Translations under genes and position numbers: made by a program
The notes under the pieces: generated by a model
What the model was told of the DNA's origin: nothing
Seen by the model: only the letters and a program-made list of their open reading frames with translations
The model's database searches: none
NCBI GenBank assembly: GCA_017483575.1
Contig: JAFUWF010000006.1
Location: forward strand, 43,303-107,302
Length of the DNA: 64,000 nucleotides
From: Bacteroidales bacterium
GTDB taxonomy: Bacteria; Bacteroidota; Bacteroidia; Bacteroidales; P3
Direction: 5' to 3'
Shown here: positions 39,917 through 47,684 of the stretch, in pieces
How the letters are laid out: each line of letters begins with the position of its first letter
Numbering within the stretch: position 1 is the stretch's first letter

Positions 39917-41743
39917 TTATTCGGCCACGAGGACGAATGGCACTCTTGCCTGCACCCCCTCGCTGTGGGCTACAAAGAGCAGGTCCTGCTCCAGTTTCGA
40001 GAGCGTTTTTTGGCTCTTCGAGGCTGTCTTCCAGCGGTAGGCAATCCAGCCTTTGGCCAGGAGGTTCAGGTCGCTGTCCGGGGCATCGCCGAGGAGTTCC
40101 TGCAGCTGTGTCCACACATCCTTCTCGGCGGGATAGGTCCTGACGGCGTATTTGTCGATGCCGGCCTTCTCGGCGGCAATGCTCAGGGCCAGGTCCATGC
40201 CGCCCAGGGTGTCCACCAGGCCGATGCGTTTGGCATCAACGCCGGTCCACACACGGCCGCGGGCAATCTGGTGCACAGCGTCATAGCTCATACCGCGGCC
40301 CTCGGCCACGCGGCCCACGAAGACCTTGTAGAAGTCCTCCACGTTGCGCTCCATCATGGCCATGGCGGCCGGGCTCAGCGGACGCATGATGCTCAGGCCG
40401 TTGGCGTTGCGGTTGGTGCTGACGGTGTCGGGGTGCAGCCCCAGCTTTTGGTTGAGCAGCTTGCCCACGTTGGGCAGGGTGCCGAAGACACCGATGGAGC
40501 CCGTGATGGTGGTAGGCTGGGCCACGATGACGTCGGCCATGCAGCTCATCTCGTAGCCCGCCGAGGCGGCGAGGTCGCCCATGCTGACGATGACGGGCTT
40601 CTTCTCGCGGGCCTGCATGACGGCATGGGTCATGCTCTCGCTGGCCGTGGCCTGGCCACCGGGCGAGTTGACGCGCAACACGATGGCTTTCACCGTCTTG
40701 TCCTCTGCGGCCTGACACAGGGCTTTCACGATATCGTCGCCGTAGACCCCCTGGTCCATGCCGCGGGCGCTGCCGTCCACAACGTTGCCTTCGGCGTAGA
40801 TGACGGCTATCTTGTCCTTGGCCGCACGGTTGGCGGAGGCAAGGTTGAAGTTCTTCGCATACTCCTCCAGGGGCAGCAACTGCTTGCCGTCGTGCTTGTC
40901 CTTAAGCTCCTGGCGCACATCTGCTTCGAAACGCAGGGCGTCGACAAGGCCGTTCCGTTGGGCATCCTCGGCCAGGTAGCCGCTCAGGTTGTCGGCAATG
41001 GCATTGAGCTGCGACACCTCCATCTTGCGACTGGCGGCGATGGCCTGGGTGGCGGTACTCCAAATACTTGATATATAGGCGCGTATCTGCTCGCGGTTGG
41101 CGGCGGACATGTGGTTGAGGGTGTACACCTCGCCGGCACTCTTGTAGGCACAGCTCTCGGGACGGATGAGCTGCATCTCCACGCCCAGCTTGTCCAGCAG
41201 GTCCTTGTAGTACATCACCTCGCCGCCCATGCCGCGGAAGTCCACCATGCCGCTGGGGTGCAGGCACACGCGGTCGGCCACGGAGGCCACGTAGTAGCCG
41301 CCCTGCGACCACGCGGTGGCGTAGGCCACGATGGTCTTCCCGCTCGCGCGGTAGTCGTCCAGGGCTGCGCGCAACTCGGTGAGCGACCCCCACGAGAGGT
41401 CCGAGAGGCCGTCGTCGGTGAGGTAGATGAGGTTGATACGGTCGTCGTTGGCGGCATGGTGGATGGCGCAAACGGCATCCATCAGGCCCACGGTCTTGCC
41501 GCCCCCGAGCGACATGCTGAGGCCACTCTGCGTTCGGTCGCCGCTGATGCGGCCCAGGTCCACTTTCAGCACCGAGCCGGCGCGCACGGGCACCAGCTCC
41601 TTGCTGTCCATCTTGGCCACCGAGGCCACCATCAACATCATCATGGCGAACATCACAATTCCTGCAACAATCGAAACAATCACCATGCCCAGCGCCGAGG
41701 CCAGCATGGTCATTCCAAAGGATAACGGTTTCTTCATTTTCAA
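39917..41743 (-). CDS. sppA: Signal peptide peptidase SppA, 67K type
   Basis: This 608-residue inner-membrane serine protease degrades cleaved signal peptides. One N-terminal helix (about residues 8-43) is followed by two tandem ClpP-fold halves, as in the long E. coli form. The catalytic Lys is in the first half (CAYKSAGE) and the catalytic Ser in the second (MGDLAASAGYEMS), with RVNSPGGQATASE as the oxyanion region. AASAGY replaces the usual xASGGY, a conservative change. The gene is monocistronic, flanked by the HTH gene and an AT-rich palindromic element. Confidence 0.93.
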   Translation of the reverse strand: MKMKKPLSFGMTMLASALGMVIVSIVAGIVMFAMMMLMVASVAKMDSKELVPVRAGSVLKVDLGRISGDRTQSGLSMSLGGGKTVGLMDAVCAIHHAANDDRINLIYLTDDGLSDLSWGSLTELRAALDDYRASGKTIVAYATAWSQGGYYVASVADRVCLHPSGMVDFRGMGGEVMYYKDLLDKLGVEMQLIRPESCAYKSAGEVYTLNHMSAANREQIRAYISSIWSTATQAIAASRKMEVSQLNAIADNLSGYLAEDAQRNGLVDALRFEADVRQELKDKHDGKQLLPLEEYAKNFNLASANRAAKDKIAVIYAEGNVVDGSARGMDQGVYGDDIVKALCQAAEDKTVKAIVLRVNSPGGQATASESMTHAVMQAREKKPVIVSMGDLAASAGYEMSCMADVIVAQPTTITGSIGVFGTLPNVGKLLNQKLGLHPDTVSTNRNANGLSIMRPLSPAAMAMMERNVEDFYKVFVGRVAEGRGMSYDAVHQIARGRVWTGVDAKRIGLVDTLGGMDLALSIAAEKAGIDKYAVRTYPAEKDVWTQLQELLGDAPDSDLNLLAKGWIAYRWKTASKSQKTLSKLEQDLLFVAHSEGVQARVPFVLVAE

Positions 41744-41837
41744 AAATTTTTCCCCAATAACGCAGCAATTCCTTTTTTATTGTATAAAAAATATTTGTCC
41801 CAAACCCCGACCCCATAGGTGTTTTCTTCGACCTATG

Positions 41838-41970
41838 TCATACAGTATTCATATAGTATACATATAGTTCTCATATAGTATTCATATACTGTATATAAGA
41901 AGTATATGAGAAGTATATGTATACTATATGTATACTATATAAGAACGGTCGAATAAAGTACCTGTTTGGT
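41838..41970. repeat. AT-rich palindromic element, copy 2 (family G)
   Basis: It is nearly identical to 14446-14577, including the same internal order of CATATAG units and the tail AGAACGGTCGAATAAAGT. Both copies have an ATAGGT sequence shortly upstream. Confidence 0.8.
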
Positions 41971-41997
41971 CTGGTTTTGAGGAGGTTGCGGAAGGGG

Positions 41998-42042
41998 GTG
42001 AAAAAAAGGTCGGCGGCGAGCCGTATGGCTCGCCGCCGACCG
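41998..42042 (-). terminator. Terminator of fba
   Basis: GGTCGGCGGCGAGCC pairs with GGCTCGCCGCCGACC. On the minus strand seven T residues follow. Confidence 0.92.
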
Positions 42043-42066
42043 TGGAAGTCGTTGTCTGCGTGATGG

Positions 42067-43065
42067 TTAGAGCTTGTCGTTCGAACCCAGGACGTTGACA
42101 ATCTTGTGGATGTACATCTTCTTCATGCTCTCGCGGGCGGGTTTGAGGTACTGGCGAGGGTCGAAGTGGTCGGGGTGTTCGGCCATGTGTTTGCGGATGG
42201 CGGCGGTCATGGCCAGGCGGCTGTCGCTGTCGATGTTGATCTTGCAGACGGCGCTCTTGGCGGCCTTGCGCAGCTGTTCCTCGGGGATGCCGACGGCGGC
42301 CTTCAGGGCGCCACCGTTGGCGTTGATGGTGTCCACCTCGTCCTGGGGCACGGAGCTGGAGCCGTGGAGCACGATGGGGAAGCCGGGGAGCTTCTTCTCG
42401 ACGGCCTCGAGGACGTCGAAGGCCAGGGGAGGAGGCACGAGGCGGCCTGTCTGCGGGTCGACGGTGCACTGCTCGGGTTTGAACTTGTAGGCGCCGTGGC
42501 TCGTTCCGATGCTGATGGCCAGGGAGTCGCAGCCCGTGCGGGTGGCGAAGTCGATGACCTCTTCGGGCTTGGTGTAGTGGCTCACCTCGGAGGAGACCTC
42601 GTCCTCGACGCCGGCCAGCACGCCGAGTTCGCACTCGACGGTGACGTCGTACTGGTGGGCGTATTCAACGACCTGGCGGGAGATGCGGATGTTCTCCTCG
42701 TAAGGCAGGGCGCTGCCGTCGTACATCACCGAGCTGAAGCCCATGTCGATGCAGCTTTTGCAGGTCTCGAAGCTGTCGCCGTGGTCCAGGTGCAGCACAA
42801 TCTGGGGGTTGGGGCAGCCGAGTTCCTTGGCGTACTCCACGGCACCTTCGGCCATGTAGCGCAGCAGGGTGGGGTTGGCGTACTCGCGTGCGCCCTTGCT
42901 GACCTGCAGGATGACGGGGCTCTTGGTTTCGACGGCGGCCATGATGATGGCCTGCATCTGCTCCATGTTGTTGAAGTTGAAGGCGGGGATGGCGTAGCCG
43001 CCGTTGACTGCTTTGCGGAACATCTCTCGGGTGTTCACCAGTCCTATTTTTTTGTAGTCTACCAT
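42067..43065 (-). CDS. fba: Fructose-bisphosphate aldolase, class II
   Basis: This 332-residue zinc enzyme of glycolysis and gluconeogenesis cleaves fructose-1,6-bisphosphate. Zinc ligands and signatures are visible: HLDHGDSFE, VECELGVLAGVED, SIGTSHGAYKF and the phosphate-binding VLHGSSSVP with NINIDSD-type KINIDSDSR. It is the type usual in Bacteroidales. It has its own promoter (43105-43137), which abuts the stop of ispE, and a strong terminator. Confidence 0.96.
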   Translation of the reverse strand: MVDYKKIGLVNTREMFRKAVNGGYAIPAFNFNNMEQMQAIIMAAVETKSPVILQVSKGAREYANPTLLRYMAEGAVEYAKELGCPNPQIVLHLDHGDSFETCKSCIDMGFSSVMYDGSALPYEENIRISRQVVEYAHQYDVTVECELGVLAGVEDEVSSEVSHYTKPEEVIDFATRTGCDSLAISIGTSHGAYKFKPEQCTVDPQTGRLVPPPLAFDVLEAVEKKLPGFPIVLHGSSSVPQDEVDTINANGGALKAAVGIPEEQLRKAAKSAVCKINIDSDSRLAMTAAIRKHMAEHPDHFDPRQYLKPARESMKKMYIHKIVNVLGSNDKL

Positions 43066-43104
43066 GATGTTATTGTTTTATGTTTTAATGCTTGAATAAT
43101 TTTG

Positions 43105-43137
43105 CAAAAGTACACATTATATTTCACATGGCCAAAT
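43105..43137 (-). promoter_or_regulatory. Promoter of fba
   Basis: On the minus strand ATTTG (43133-43137) and TACTTTTG (43105-43112), 20-bp spacer. The -33 box touches the ispE stop codon. Confidence 0.75.
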
Positions 43138-44151
43138 TTATTTTCGGAAGATGCCGAAGACGGCGGCGCCGCTGCCGGTCATGGAGGCGTAGAGGGCGCC
43201 GCGGCGGTACATGTCGTCCTTGAGGGCGGCGATGGCGGGGTGGGCGGGGAAGACGGAGGCCTCGAAGTCGTTGACGATAAGGTGGCGCCAGTGCTCTATG
43301 GGTTCTTTTATGGCCTGGCGGAGGTCTGGTCTGCGGGGTTGACACACTCCTCCGTCAGCGCTTCGCGCTGCCACCTCCCCTAACTTAGGGGAGGAGCTGC
43401 TGACGCGGTCTGTGCTATCCGGTTGTTCTCCTAACTTAGGGGAGGAGCTGCTGACGCGGTCTGTGCTATCTGGCAGCTCCCCTAAGTTAGGGGAGCTGTC
43501 TGCCGTCAGGCTGACTGAGGAGTGTGTAGGGTCAAGTTTCAGCCCCGCGTAGGCCTCTTTGGTGCTCACATGCTCGCCTTCCGGTATCTCGATTTGGATT
43601 GAAAACAGAGAATTGAGGATTGGGAATTCTATCGGCTCCAGCACGTCGCCGATGCCGGTGGCGTAGGCGGGCTGGTTGCGGATGAAGAAGGCACAGTCGG
43701 CACCGAGGCGGGCGGCGCGGCGCTCGAGGTCGGCGTCGGATAGGCCCAGGGAGAACATGGAGTTGAGCATCTTCAGCGTGAAGGCGGCGTCGCTGCTGCC
43801 GCCGCCGAGGCCGGCGCCGAAGGGGATGTTCTTCTTGAGGCGTATGTGGACGGCGGGGATGGCGAACTCGTCGTGCAGCAGGCGGTAAGCCCGCATGCAG
43901 AGGTTGTCGTCGGGGTTGCCGTCGAGGGCGATGCCCTGCACCGTGAGGGTGCATTCCGGTTGCTCCCCTAAGTCAGGGGAGCAGGCAACCGCTTGCGGTT
44001 GACTGAGGAGTGTGTCGATGGTTGTTATCTCCAGCTCGTCGCACATGTCGTGCACCGGCAGGAAGAGGGTCTCCAGGTCGTGGTAGCCGTCGGGACGTCG
44101 ACCCACGACGTGCAGGCCGAGGTTGATTTTACAATTGGGATAGGTTATCAT
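43138..44151 (-). CDS. ispE: 4-diphosphocytidyl-2-C-methyl-D-erythritol kinase with repeat insertions
   Basis: This 337-residue GHMP kinase of the MEP isoprenoid pathway phosphorylates CDP-methylerythritol. Motifs: [10 protein letters not shown], the ATP loop PFGAGLGGGSSDAAF, and the C-terminal MTGSGAAVFGIF. It is some 60-70 residues longer than usual because of repeat insertions: 43342-43527 (62 codons, two SSSPKLGEQPDSTDRVS units), 43951-44015 (SQPQAVACSPDLGEQPE) and 43594-43630 (FPILNSLFSIQ). All are in frame and the catalytic motifs are untouched. The ATG at 44151 is preferred, with a GTG at 44157 as alternative. It overlaps phoH by 23 bp and should be cotranscribed with it. Confidence 0.92.
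   Translation of the reverse strand: MITYPNCKINLGLHVVGRRPDGYHDLETLFLPVHDMCDELEITTIDTLLSQPQAVACSPDLGEQPECTLTVQGIALDGNPDDNLCMRAYRLLHDEFAIPAVHIRLKKNIPFGAGLGGGSSDAAFTLKMLNSMFSLGLSDADLERRAARLGADCAFFIRNQPAYATGIGDVLEPIEFPILNSLFSIQIEIPEGEHVSTKEAYAGLKLDPTHSSVSLTADSSPNLGELPDSTDRVSSSSPKLGEQPDSTDRVSSSSPKLGEVAARSADGGVCQPRRPDLRQAIKEPIEHWRHLIVNDFEASVFPAHPAIAALKDDMYRRGALYASMTGSGAAVFGIFRK
43342..43527 (-). mobile_element. Family B element inside ispE (186 bp)
   Basis: ACACACTCCTC (43342-43352) and GAGGAGTGTGT (43517-43527) are perfect inverted ends. Within it a 51-bp unit beginning TAACTTAGGGGAGGAGCTGC is repeated (43381 and 43432). The whole is 62 codons without a stop. Confidence 0.85.
43594..43630 (-). 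repeat. Family A half-element inside ispE
   Basis: GGATTGAAAACAGAGAATTG and GAGGATTGGGAATTC resemble the AATTGA arms of the purL and nnrD copies. Confidence 0.5.
43951..44015 (-). mobile_element. Family B partial element inside ispE
   Basis: It carries one end, GAGGAGTGTGT (44005-44015), and the inner palindrome CCCCTAAGTCAGGGG. The other end is missing or diverged. Confidence 0.65.
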
Positions 44152-45130
44152 AGGCACGTATAATATCGGTCACCAGCCGGTGGCGGATGACGTCGCTGTT
44201 GTTGAGTTCGATGACTTCGATGCCCTTCACGTCCTTCAGTATCTGTGTGGCCTGGAGGAGGCCGCTCTGCTGGTGGCGCGGGAGGTCGACTTGGGTGAGG
44301 TCGCCGGTGATGACGAACTTGGCGTTGCGGCCCATGCGTGTGAGGAACATCTTGAGCTGTGCGGAGGTGGCGTTCTGGGCCTCGTCGAGGATGACGAAGG
44401 CGTTGTCCAGCGTACGGCCGCGCATGAAGGCCAGGGGGGCTATCTCGATGGTGTTGTCCTCCCAGTAGGAGAGGAGTTTCTGTTGGGGAATCATGTCGCG
44501 CAGGGCGTCGTAGAGCGGCTGGAGGTAGGGGTCCAGCTTGTCGCGCAGGTCGCCGGGGAGGAAGCCCAGGTTCTCGCCGGCCTCGACGGCGGGGCGCGTG
44601 AGGATGATGCGGCGCACGTCCTTGTTCTTCAGGGCGCGGACGGCCATGGCCACGGCGGTGTAGGTCTTGCCGGTGCCGGCGGGGCCGATGGCGAAGACCA
44701 TGTCGTTCTCGTGCACGGCCTTGACCAGACGCTGCTGGTTGGGGGTGCGGGCTTTGATGAGGAGGCCGTTGCGGCCGTGGACGAGCACCTCGTCGCTCAC
44801 CTCGCTCTCGGGGCTGCCGCCGCTTGCCGCCCCGGGGTGGCGTTCGCTCCATTCCGTCGCGTTCTCCATGATGCCCATGATGGCGTTCTCCGTCAGGCGT
44901 CCGAACTTGTCGTAGTAGGTCCTCATGGCCTGCAGCTTGCCCTCGAACCAGGCGATGTCCTCGTCGCTGCCGATGGCTTTCAGCATGTCGCCGCGGGCGA
45001 TGAGCTTCAGTTTGGGGAAGAGCAGGCGCACAAACTCGAGCATGCGGTCGTTGGTGCCCCAAAAGCGCGAGTAGTCAATCTCTTCGAGCGAAAAAATCTT
45101 TTCTATGGGTGTGTCATTACTCACTGTCAT
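44129..45130 (-). CDS. phoH: PhoH family ATPase
   Basis: This 333-residue cytoplasmic P-loop ATPase belongs to the PhoH/PhoL group, linked to RNA metabolism. Walker A is [14 protein letters not shown], Walker B is [14 protein letters not shown], and [21 protein letters not shown] is the conserved sensor region. The N-terminal ~110 residues are the usual small alpha/beta domain. It is first in an operon with ispE (23-bp overlap). A TATCTTTG -7 box on the minus strand (45172-45179) precedes it, divergent from manC. Confidence 0.95.
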   Translation of the reverse strand: MTVSNDTPIEKIFSLEEIDYSRFWGTNDRMLEFVRLLFPKLKLIARGDMLKAIGSDEDIAWFEGKLQAMRTYYDKFGRLTENAIMGIMENATEWSERHPGAASGGSPESEVSDEVLVHGRNGLLIKARTPNQQRLVKAVHENDMVFAIGPAGTGKTYTAVAMAVRALKNKDVRRIILTRPAVEAGENLGFLPGDLRDKLDPYLQPLYDALRDMIPQQKLLSYWEDNTIEIAPLAFMRGRTLDNAFVILDEAQNATSAQLKMFLTRMGRNAKFVITGDLTQVDLPRHQQSGLLQATQILKDVKGIEVIELNNSDVIRHRLVTDIIRAYDNLSQL

Positions 45131-45229
45131 ATATCCATTTATAGTATGTTCGTGACTTTCAGTTTATGGTGCAAAGATACAATAAATATTGAAATGTTGC
45201 GTTAATGGAGGACAAAATATTTTTAAGAC

Positions 45230-46276
45230 ATGAAGAATCATATCGTTATCATGGCCGGCGGCATCGGTAGCCGCTTCTGGCCGCTGAGCACGCCCGAATA
45301 TCCTAAACAGTTCATCGACATCCTGGGATGCGGACGCACGCTCATACAGCTCACCGTGGACCGTTTCAAGGGCCTTTGCCCCATGGAGAACTTCTGGGTG
45401 GTGACCAATGCCGCCTATGTGGACATCGTCCGTCAGCAGTTGCCGGAGATGCCCGTGGAGCATATCCTTGCCGAGCCTGCGGCACGCAATACGGCGCCCT
45501 GCATTGCCTGGGCCTGCTGGCGCATCAAGGAGGAAGACCCCGAGGCCAATGTCGTTGTTACGCCCGCCGACGCCGTGGTGATGAATCCCGAGGAGTTCCG
45601 CCGCGTTATCGGCAACGCCCTGGCGTTCACCGAGAAGAGCGACGCCATTGTCACTATCGGCATCAAGCCCTCGCGTCCGGAGACGGGATACGGCTACGTG
45701 GAAAGCCTCACCCCCGGCCCCTCTCCAAAGGGAGAGGGGAGTGAGATATGCAAGGTCGCTTCCTTCAAGGAGAAGCCCAACCGCGAGGTGGCGGAGCAGT
45801 ATCTACAGGCAGGCAACTACCTGTGGAACGCCGGCATCTTTGTGTGGAACGTGAAGACTATCACCGACGCCATCTCCACCTACAAGCCCAACATCGCCGC
45901 CGACATGGAGCGCATGCGCACCGACAAGGACGTGCAGGAGGTGTTCCCGCAGTGCGAGAAAATCAGCATAGACTATGCCGTCATGGAGCCCGCCGCTGCC
46001 GACGGCAAAGTGTACACGCACCCCGCCGACTTCGGCTGGAGCGACCTGGGCAACTGGGCTTCGCTGCACGACAAGTTGCAGAAGGACGCCAACAGCAACG
46101 GAGCCGTGGGCCCTGTGCACCTCTACGAGTGCAGCAACTGCGTGGTCCATGCCGAGGACGCCGAGAAGGTGGTCCTCCAGGGACTGGACGGATACATCGT
46201 CAGCGCGAAAGGCGGGCGCCTGCTGGTCTGCCGCCGCAGCGAGGAGCAACGCATCAAGGAGTTCTCACAACAATAA
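45230..46276 (+). CDS. manC: Mannose-1-phosphate guanylyltransferase
   Basis: This 348-residue enzyme makes GDP-mannose for surface glycans. It has the nucleotidyltransferase signature MAGGIGSRFWPLS..PKQFIDILG, the sugar-site motif ASFKEKPN, NAGIFVWN, and the FGWSDLGNW segment. It lacks the C-terminal isomerase domain of bifunctional forms. A 39-bp repeat (45707-45745) adds LTPGPSPKGEGS between GYGYVES and EICKVASF, a surface turn in this fold. The ATG is downstream of a TATTTTTA -7-like box. Confidence 0.95.
   Translation: MKNHIVIMAGGIGSRFWPLSTPEYPKQFIDILGCGRTLIQLTVDRFKGLCPMENFWVVTNAAYVDIVRQQLPEMPVEHILAEPAARNTAPCIAWACWRIKEEDPEANVVVTPADAVVMNPEEFRRVIGNALAFTEKSDAIVTIGIKPSRPETGYGYVESLTPGPSPKGEGSEICKVASFKEKPNREVAEQYLQAGNYLWNAGIFVWNVKTITDAISTYKPNIAADMERMRTDKDVQEVFPQCEKISIDYAVMEPAAADGKVYTHPADFGWSDLGNWASLHDKLQKDANSNGAVGPVHLYECSNCVVHAEDAEKVVLQGLDGYIVSAKGGRLLVCRRSEEQRIKEFSQQ
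45707..45745 (+). mobile_element. Family C element inside manC (39 bp)
   Basis: CTCAC and GTGAG ends enclose GGCCCCTCTCC-AAA-GGGAGAGGGG, a near-perfect hairpin. The length is 13 codons, in frame. Confidence 0.75.
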
Positions 46277-46280
46277 AAAA

Positions 46281-46318
46281 AGAGGTCTGACTCGAATTTG
46301 AATCAGACCTCTTCCATT
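46281..46318 (+). terminator. Terminator after manC
   Basis: AGAGGTCTGA pairs with TCAGACCTCT; the tail is weakly T-rich on the plus strand. On the minus strand the T run (after AAAAAAAGAGG) would also terminate the small gene at 46321. Confidence 0.75.
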
Positions 46319-46320
46319 TT

Positions 46321-46497
46321 TCATTTTTTCATTTTCCCACAGGTGCAGTGGGCACAACGCCCCGTTTTGGGGTCGGCGTTGGCGCAGGGGCGCTTGAACT
46401 CTTTCTCCTTGTGCAGGAGCATCTTCATGCCCAGTCCGCCCATCATCAGCGCCAAAGTGCCAATGGCTATTGCCAGTACTATCAATATCGTTTTCAT
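46321..46497 (-). CDS. Small membrane protein with C-terminal cysteines
   Basis: This 58-residue protein has one transmembrane helix (MKTILIVLAIAIGTLALMMGGLGMKML) followed by KEKEFKRPCANADPKTGRCAHCTCGK. The KxGEFKxxC..DPKTG..C.C pattern recurs in a small Bacteroidota protein family of unknown function, and the three or four cysteines may bind a metal. The start at 46497 places the helix at the N-terminus. Confidence 0.72.
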   Translation of the reverse strand: MKTILIVLAIAIGTLALMMGGLGMKMLLHKEKEFKRPCANADPKTGRCAHCTCGKMKK

Positions 46498-46510
46498 ACC
46501 GAACCTTAAC

Positions 46511-46537
46511 AAAAAAGCCGCATCTTTGTGCGGCTTT
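46511..46537 (-). terminator. Terminator of tRNA-Asn
   Basis: AAAGCCGCAC and ATGCGGCTTTTTT on the minus strand form the stem and T run just beyond the tRNA. Confidence 0.85.
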
Positions 46538-46550
46538 CTCTTTTTTTTTG

Positions 46551-46624
46551 CTCCCCCTGAAGGACTTGAACCTTCGACCCCCTGATTAACAGTCAGGTGC
46601 TCTAACCAACTGAGCTAAGGAGGA
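46551..46624 (-). tRNA. tRNA-Asn (GTT)
   Basis: A 74-nt tRNA: acceptor TCCTCCT/AGGGGGA, D-arm TTAGCTCAGTTGGTTAGAGC, anticodon stem-loop CCTGA-CTGTTAA-TCAGG (GTT), T-loop AGGTTCAAGTCCT. CCA is not encoded. Confidence 0.93.
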
Positions 46625-46665
46625 AGTTGGGATTTCTAAGTCTTTGTCTCTCTCGAAATCGGGTG

Positions 46666-46698
46666 CAAAAGTACAACCTTTTTCCGAACTGACCAAAT
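46666..46698 (-). promoter_or_regulatory. Promoter of tRNA-Asn
   Basis: On the minus strand ATTTG (46694-46698) and TACTTTTG (46666-46673), 20-bp spacer. The following GCACCCGATTTCGAGAGA is shared with tRNA-Met. Confidence 0.8.
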
Positions 46699-46727
46699 TT
46701 TTTTTTAAATATTTTAATAATTTATTG

Positions 46728-47525
46728 CTAACAATCTGTAATGTCGGTTGATACAAGGCGAAGATTTTCTACCATATCGCTTGCGATGAGGCTTGATTCC
46801 GACTGTTTCCGCACCGCAATATCGCCAATTTTGCCATGCATCTCGACAGCTTTGCATACCATACGGAAGGGGTCTCCCCCACCCTGCGCTGCCATACCGA
46901 GCAGGATGCCCGTCAGCACGTCGCCGCTGCCGGCGGTGGCCATGCCGGCGTTGCCGGTGTGGTTGACGTAAACGCGGCCATCGGGGGCGTAGACGTGGGT
47001 GCGGTGGCTTTTCTTGACGATGATGAAATTGCATTGTTTTGATACCTCGGCAGGATCTTCTGAGCCGAACATCCGTTCATACTCCCTTGCATGTGGGGTG
47101 AGAATTGAGAGTTGAAAATTGAGAATTGAAAATTGTTCTTTCGGGAGAGTGGCCAGGATGTTGAGGGCGTCGGCGTCGAGGACGAGGGGGACGCCGGCGG
47201 GGCGGGCTTCGAGGAGATGCAACAGGGCCTGCGCGGTGTCGGGGTGGGTGCCGAGGCCTGGCCCCACGGCGATGGCTCCGTAGCGCTCCAGGTGGTCGGG
47301 CACCGTGGTGAAACGGGTGTCGCTGGGGTCGATGCTGACCATGGCTTCGGGGAAGGCGGCCTGCATAGGGTCCACGCAGCGCTGGGGCAGGTGTACGCTC
47401 ACCAGGCCGCAGCCGCTTCTCAGGGCCGCCCTCGCCGCCAAGATGGCACAGCCCATGCGGCCGTAGGCGCCGGCGATGAGCAGCGCGTGGCCGTAGTCGT
47501 GTTTGGTTGTCTCGGGGTTTCTCAT
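46728..47525 (-). CDS. nnrD: ADP-dependent NAD(P)H-hydrate dehydratase
   Basis: This 265-residue repair enzyme of the ribokinase-like fold dehydrates damaged NAD(P)H hydrate. Conserved blocks: LIAGAYGRMGCAILAARAALRSG, AVGPGLGTHPD, LDADALNIL, LTPHAREYERM and the catalytic GNAGMATAGSGDVLTGIL. The N-terminal epimerase domain (YjeF_N) often fused to it is absent. A repeat-derived insertion (47101-47137; EQFSILNFQLSI) separates LNIL from LTPHA, where the family normally has a short turn. The ATG at 47525 is preferred to 47576, which would add a non-conserved extension. Confidence 0.92.
   Translation of the reverse strand: MRNPETTKHDYGHALLIAGAYGRMGCAILAARAALRSGCGLVSVHLPQRCVDPMQAAFPEAMVSIDPSDTRFTTVPDHLERYGAIAVGPGLGTHPDTAQALLHLLEARPAGVPLVLDADALNILATLPKEQFSILNFQLSILTPHAREYERMFGSEDPAEVSKQCNFIIVKKSHRTHVYAPDGRVYVNHTGNAGMATAGSGDVLTGILLGMAAQGGGDPFRMVCKAVEMHGKIGDIAVRKQSESSLIASDMVENLRLVSTDITDC
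47101..47137 (-). repeat. Family A half-element inside nnrD
   Basis: AGAATTGAGAGTTGAAAATT followed by GAGAATTGAAAATTG. It corresponds to one arm of the purL and CobW-family insertions. Confidence 0.7.
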
Positions 47526-47627
47526 CGCCCATATTAACGCGACATCGCGCGAAATATTGTGTCCACGGCAAGCCATTCCTCACCCCACGAACATACTCTC
47601 CGGATGCCCACCGGGTGCCTCAATAAA

Positions 47628-47684
47628 CAGCAAGGGGTACCTCTTAGCGAGGCACCCCTTTGCTGCACTTATGCTGAAAAAAAG
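47628..47684 (-). terminator. Terminator/3' UTR of the OmpA-family gene
   Basis: On the minus strand the stem AGCAAAGGGGTGCC / GGTACCCCTTGCT follows a conserved TTCAGCATAAGTGCAG. Almost the same 3' UTR occurs after the adhesin at 55628. Confidence 0.75.

Larger units (their letters stand above)
41744..42066. other. Intergenic region with AT-rich palindrome and fba terminator
   Basis: The stretch between sppA and fba contains family G copy 2 (41838-41970) and the fba terminator (41998-42042). No further gene is seen. Confidence 0.5.
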
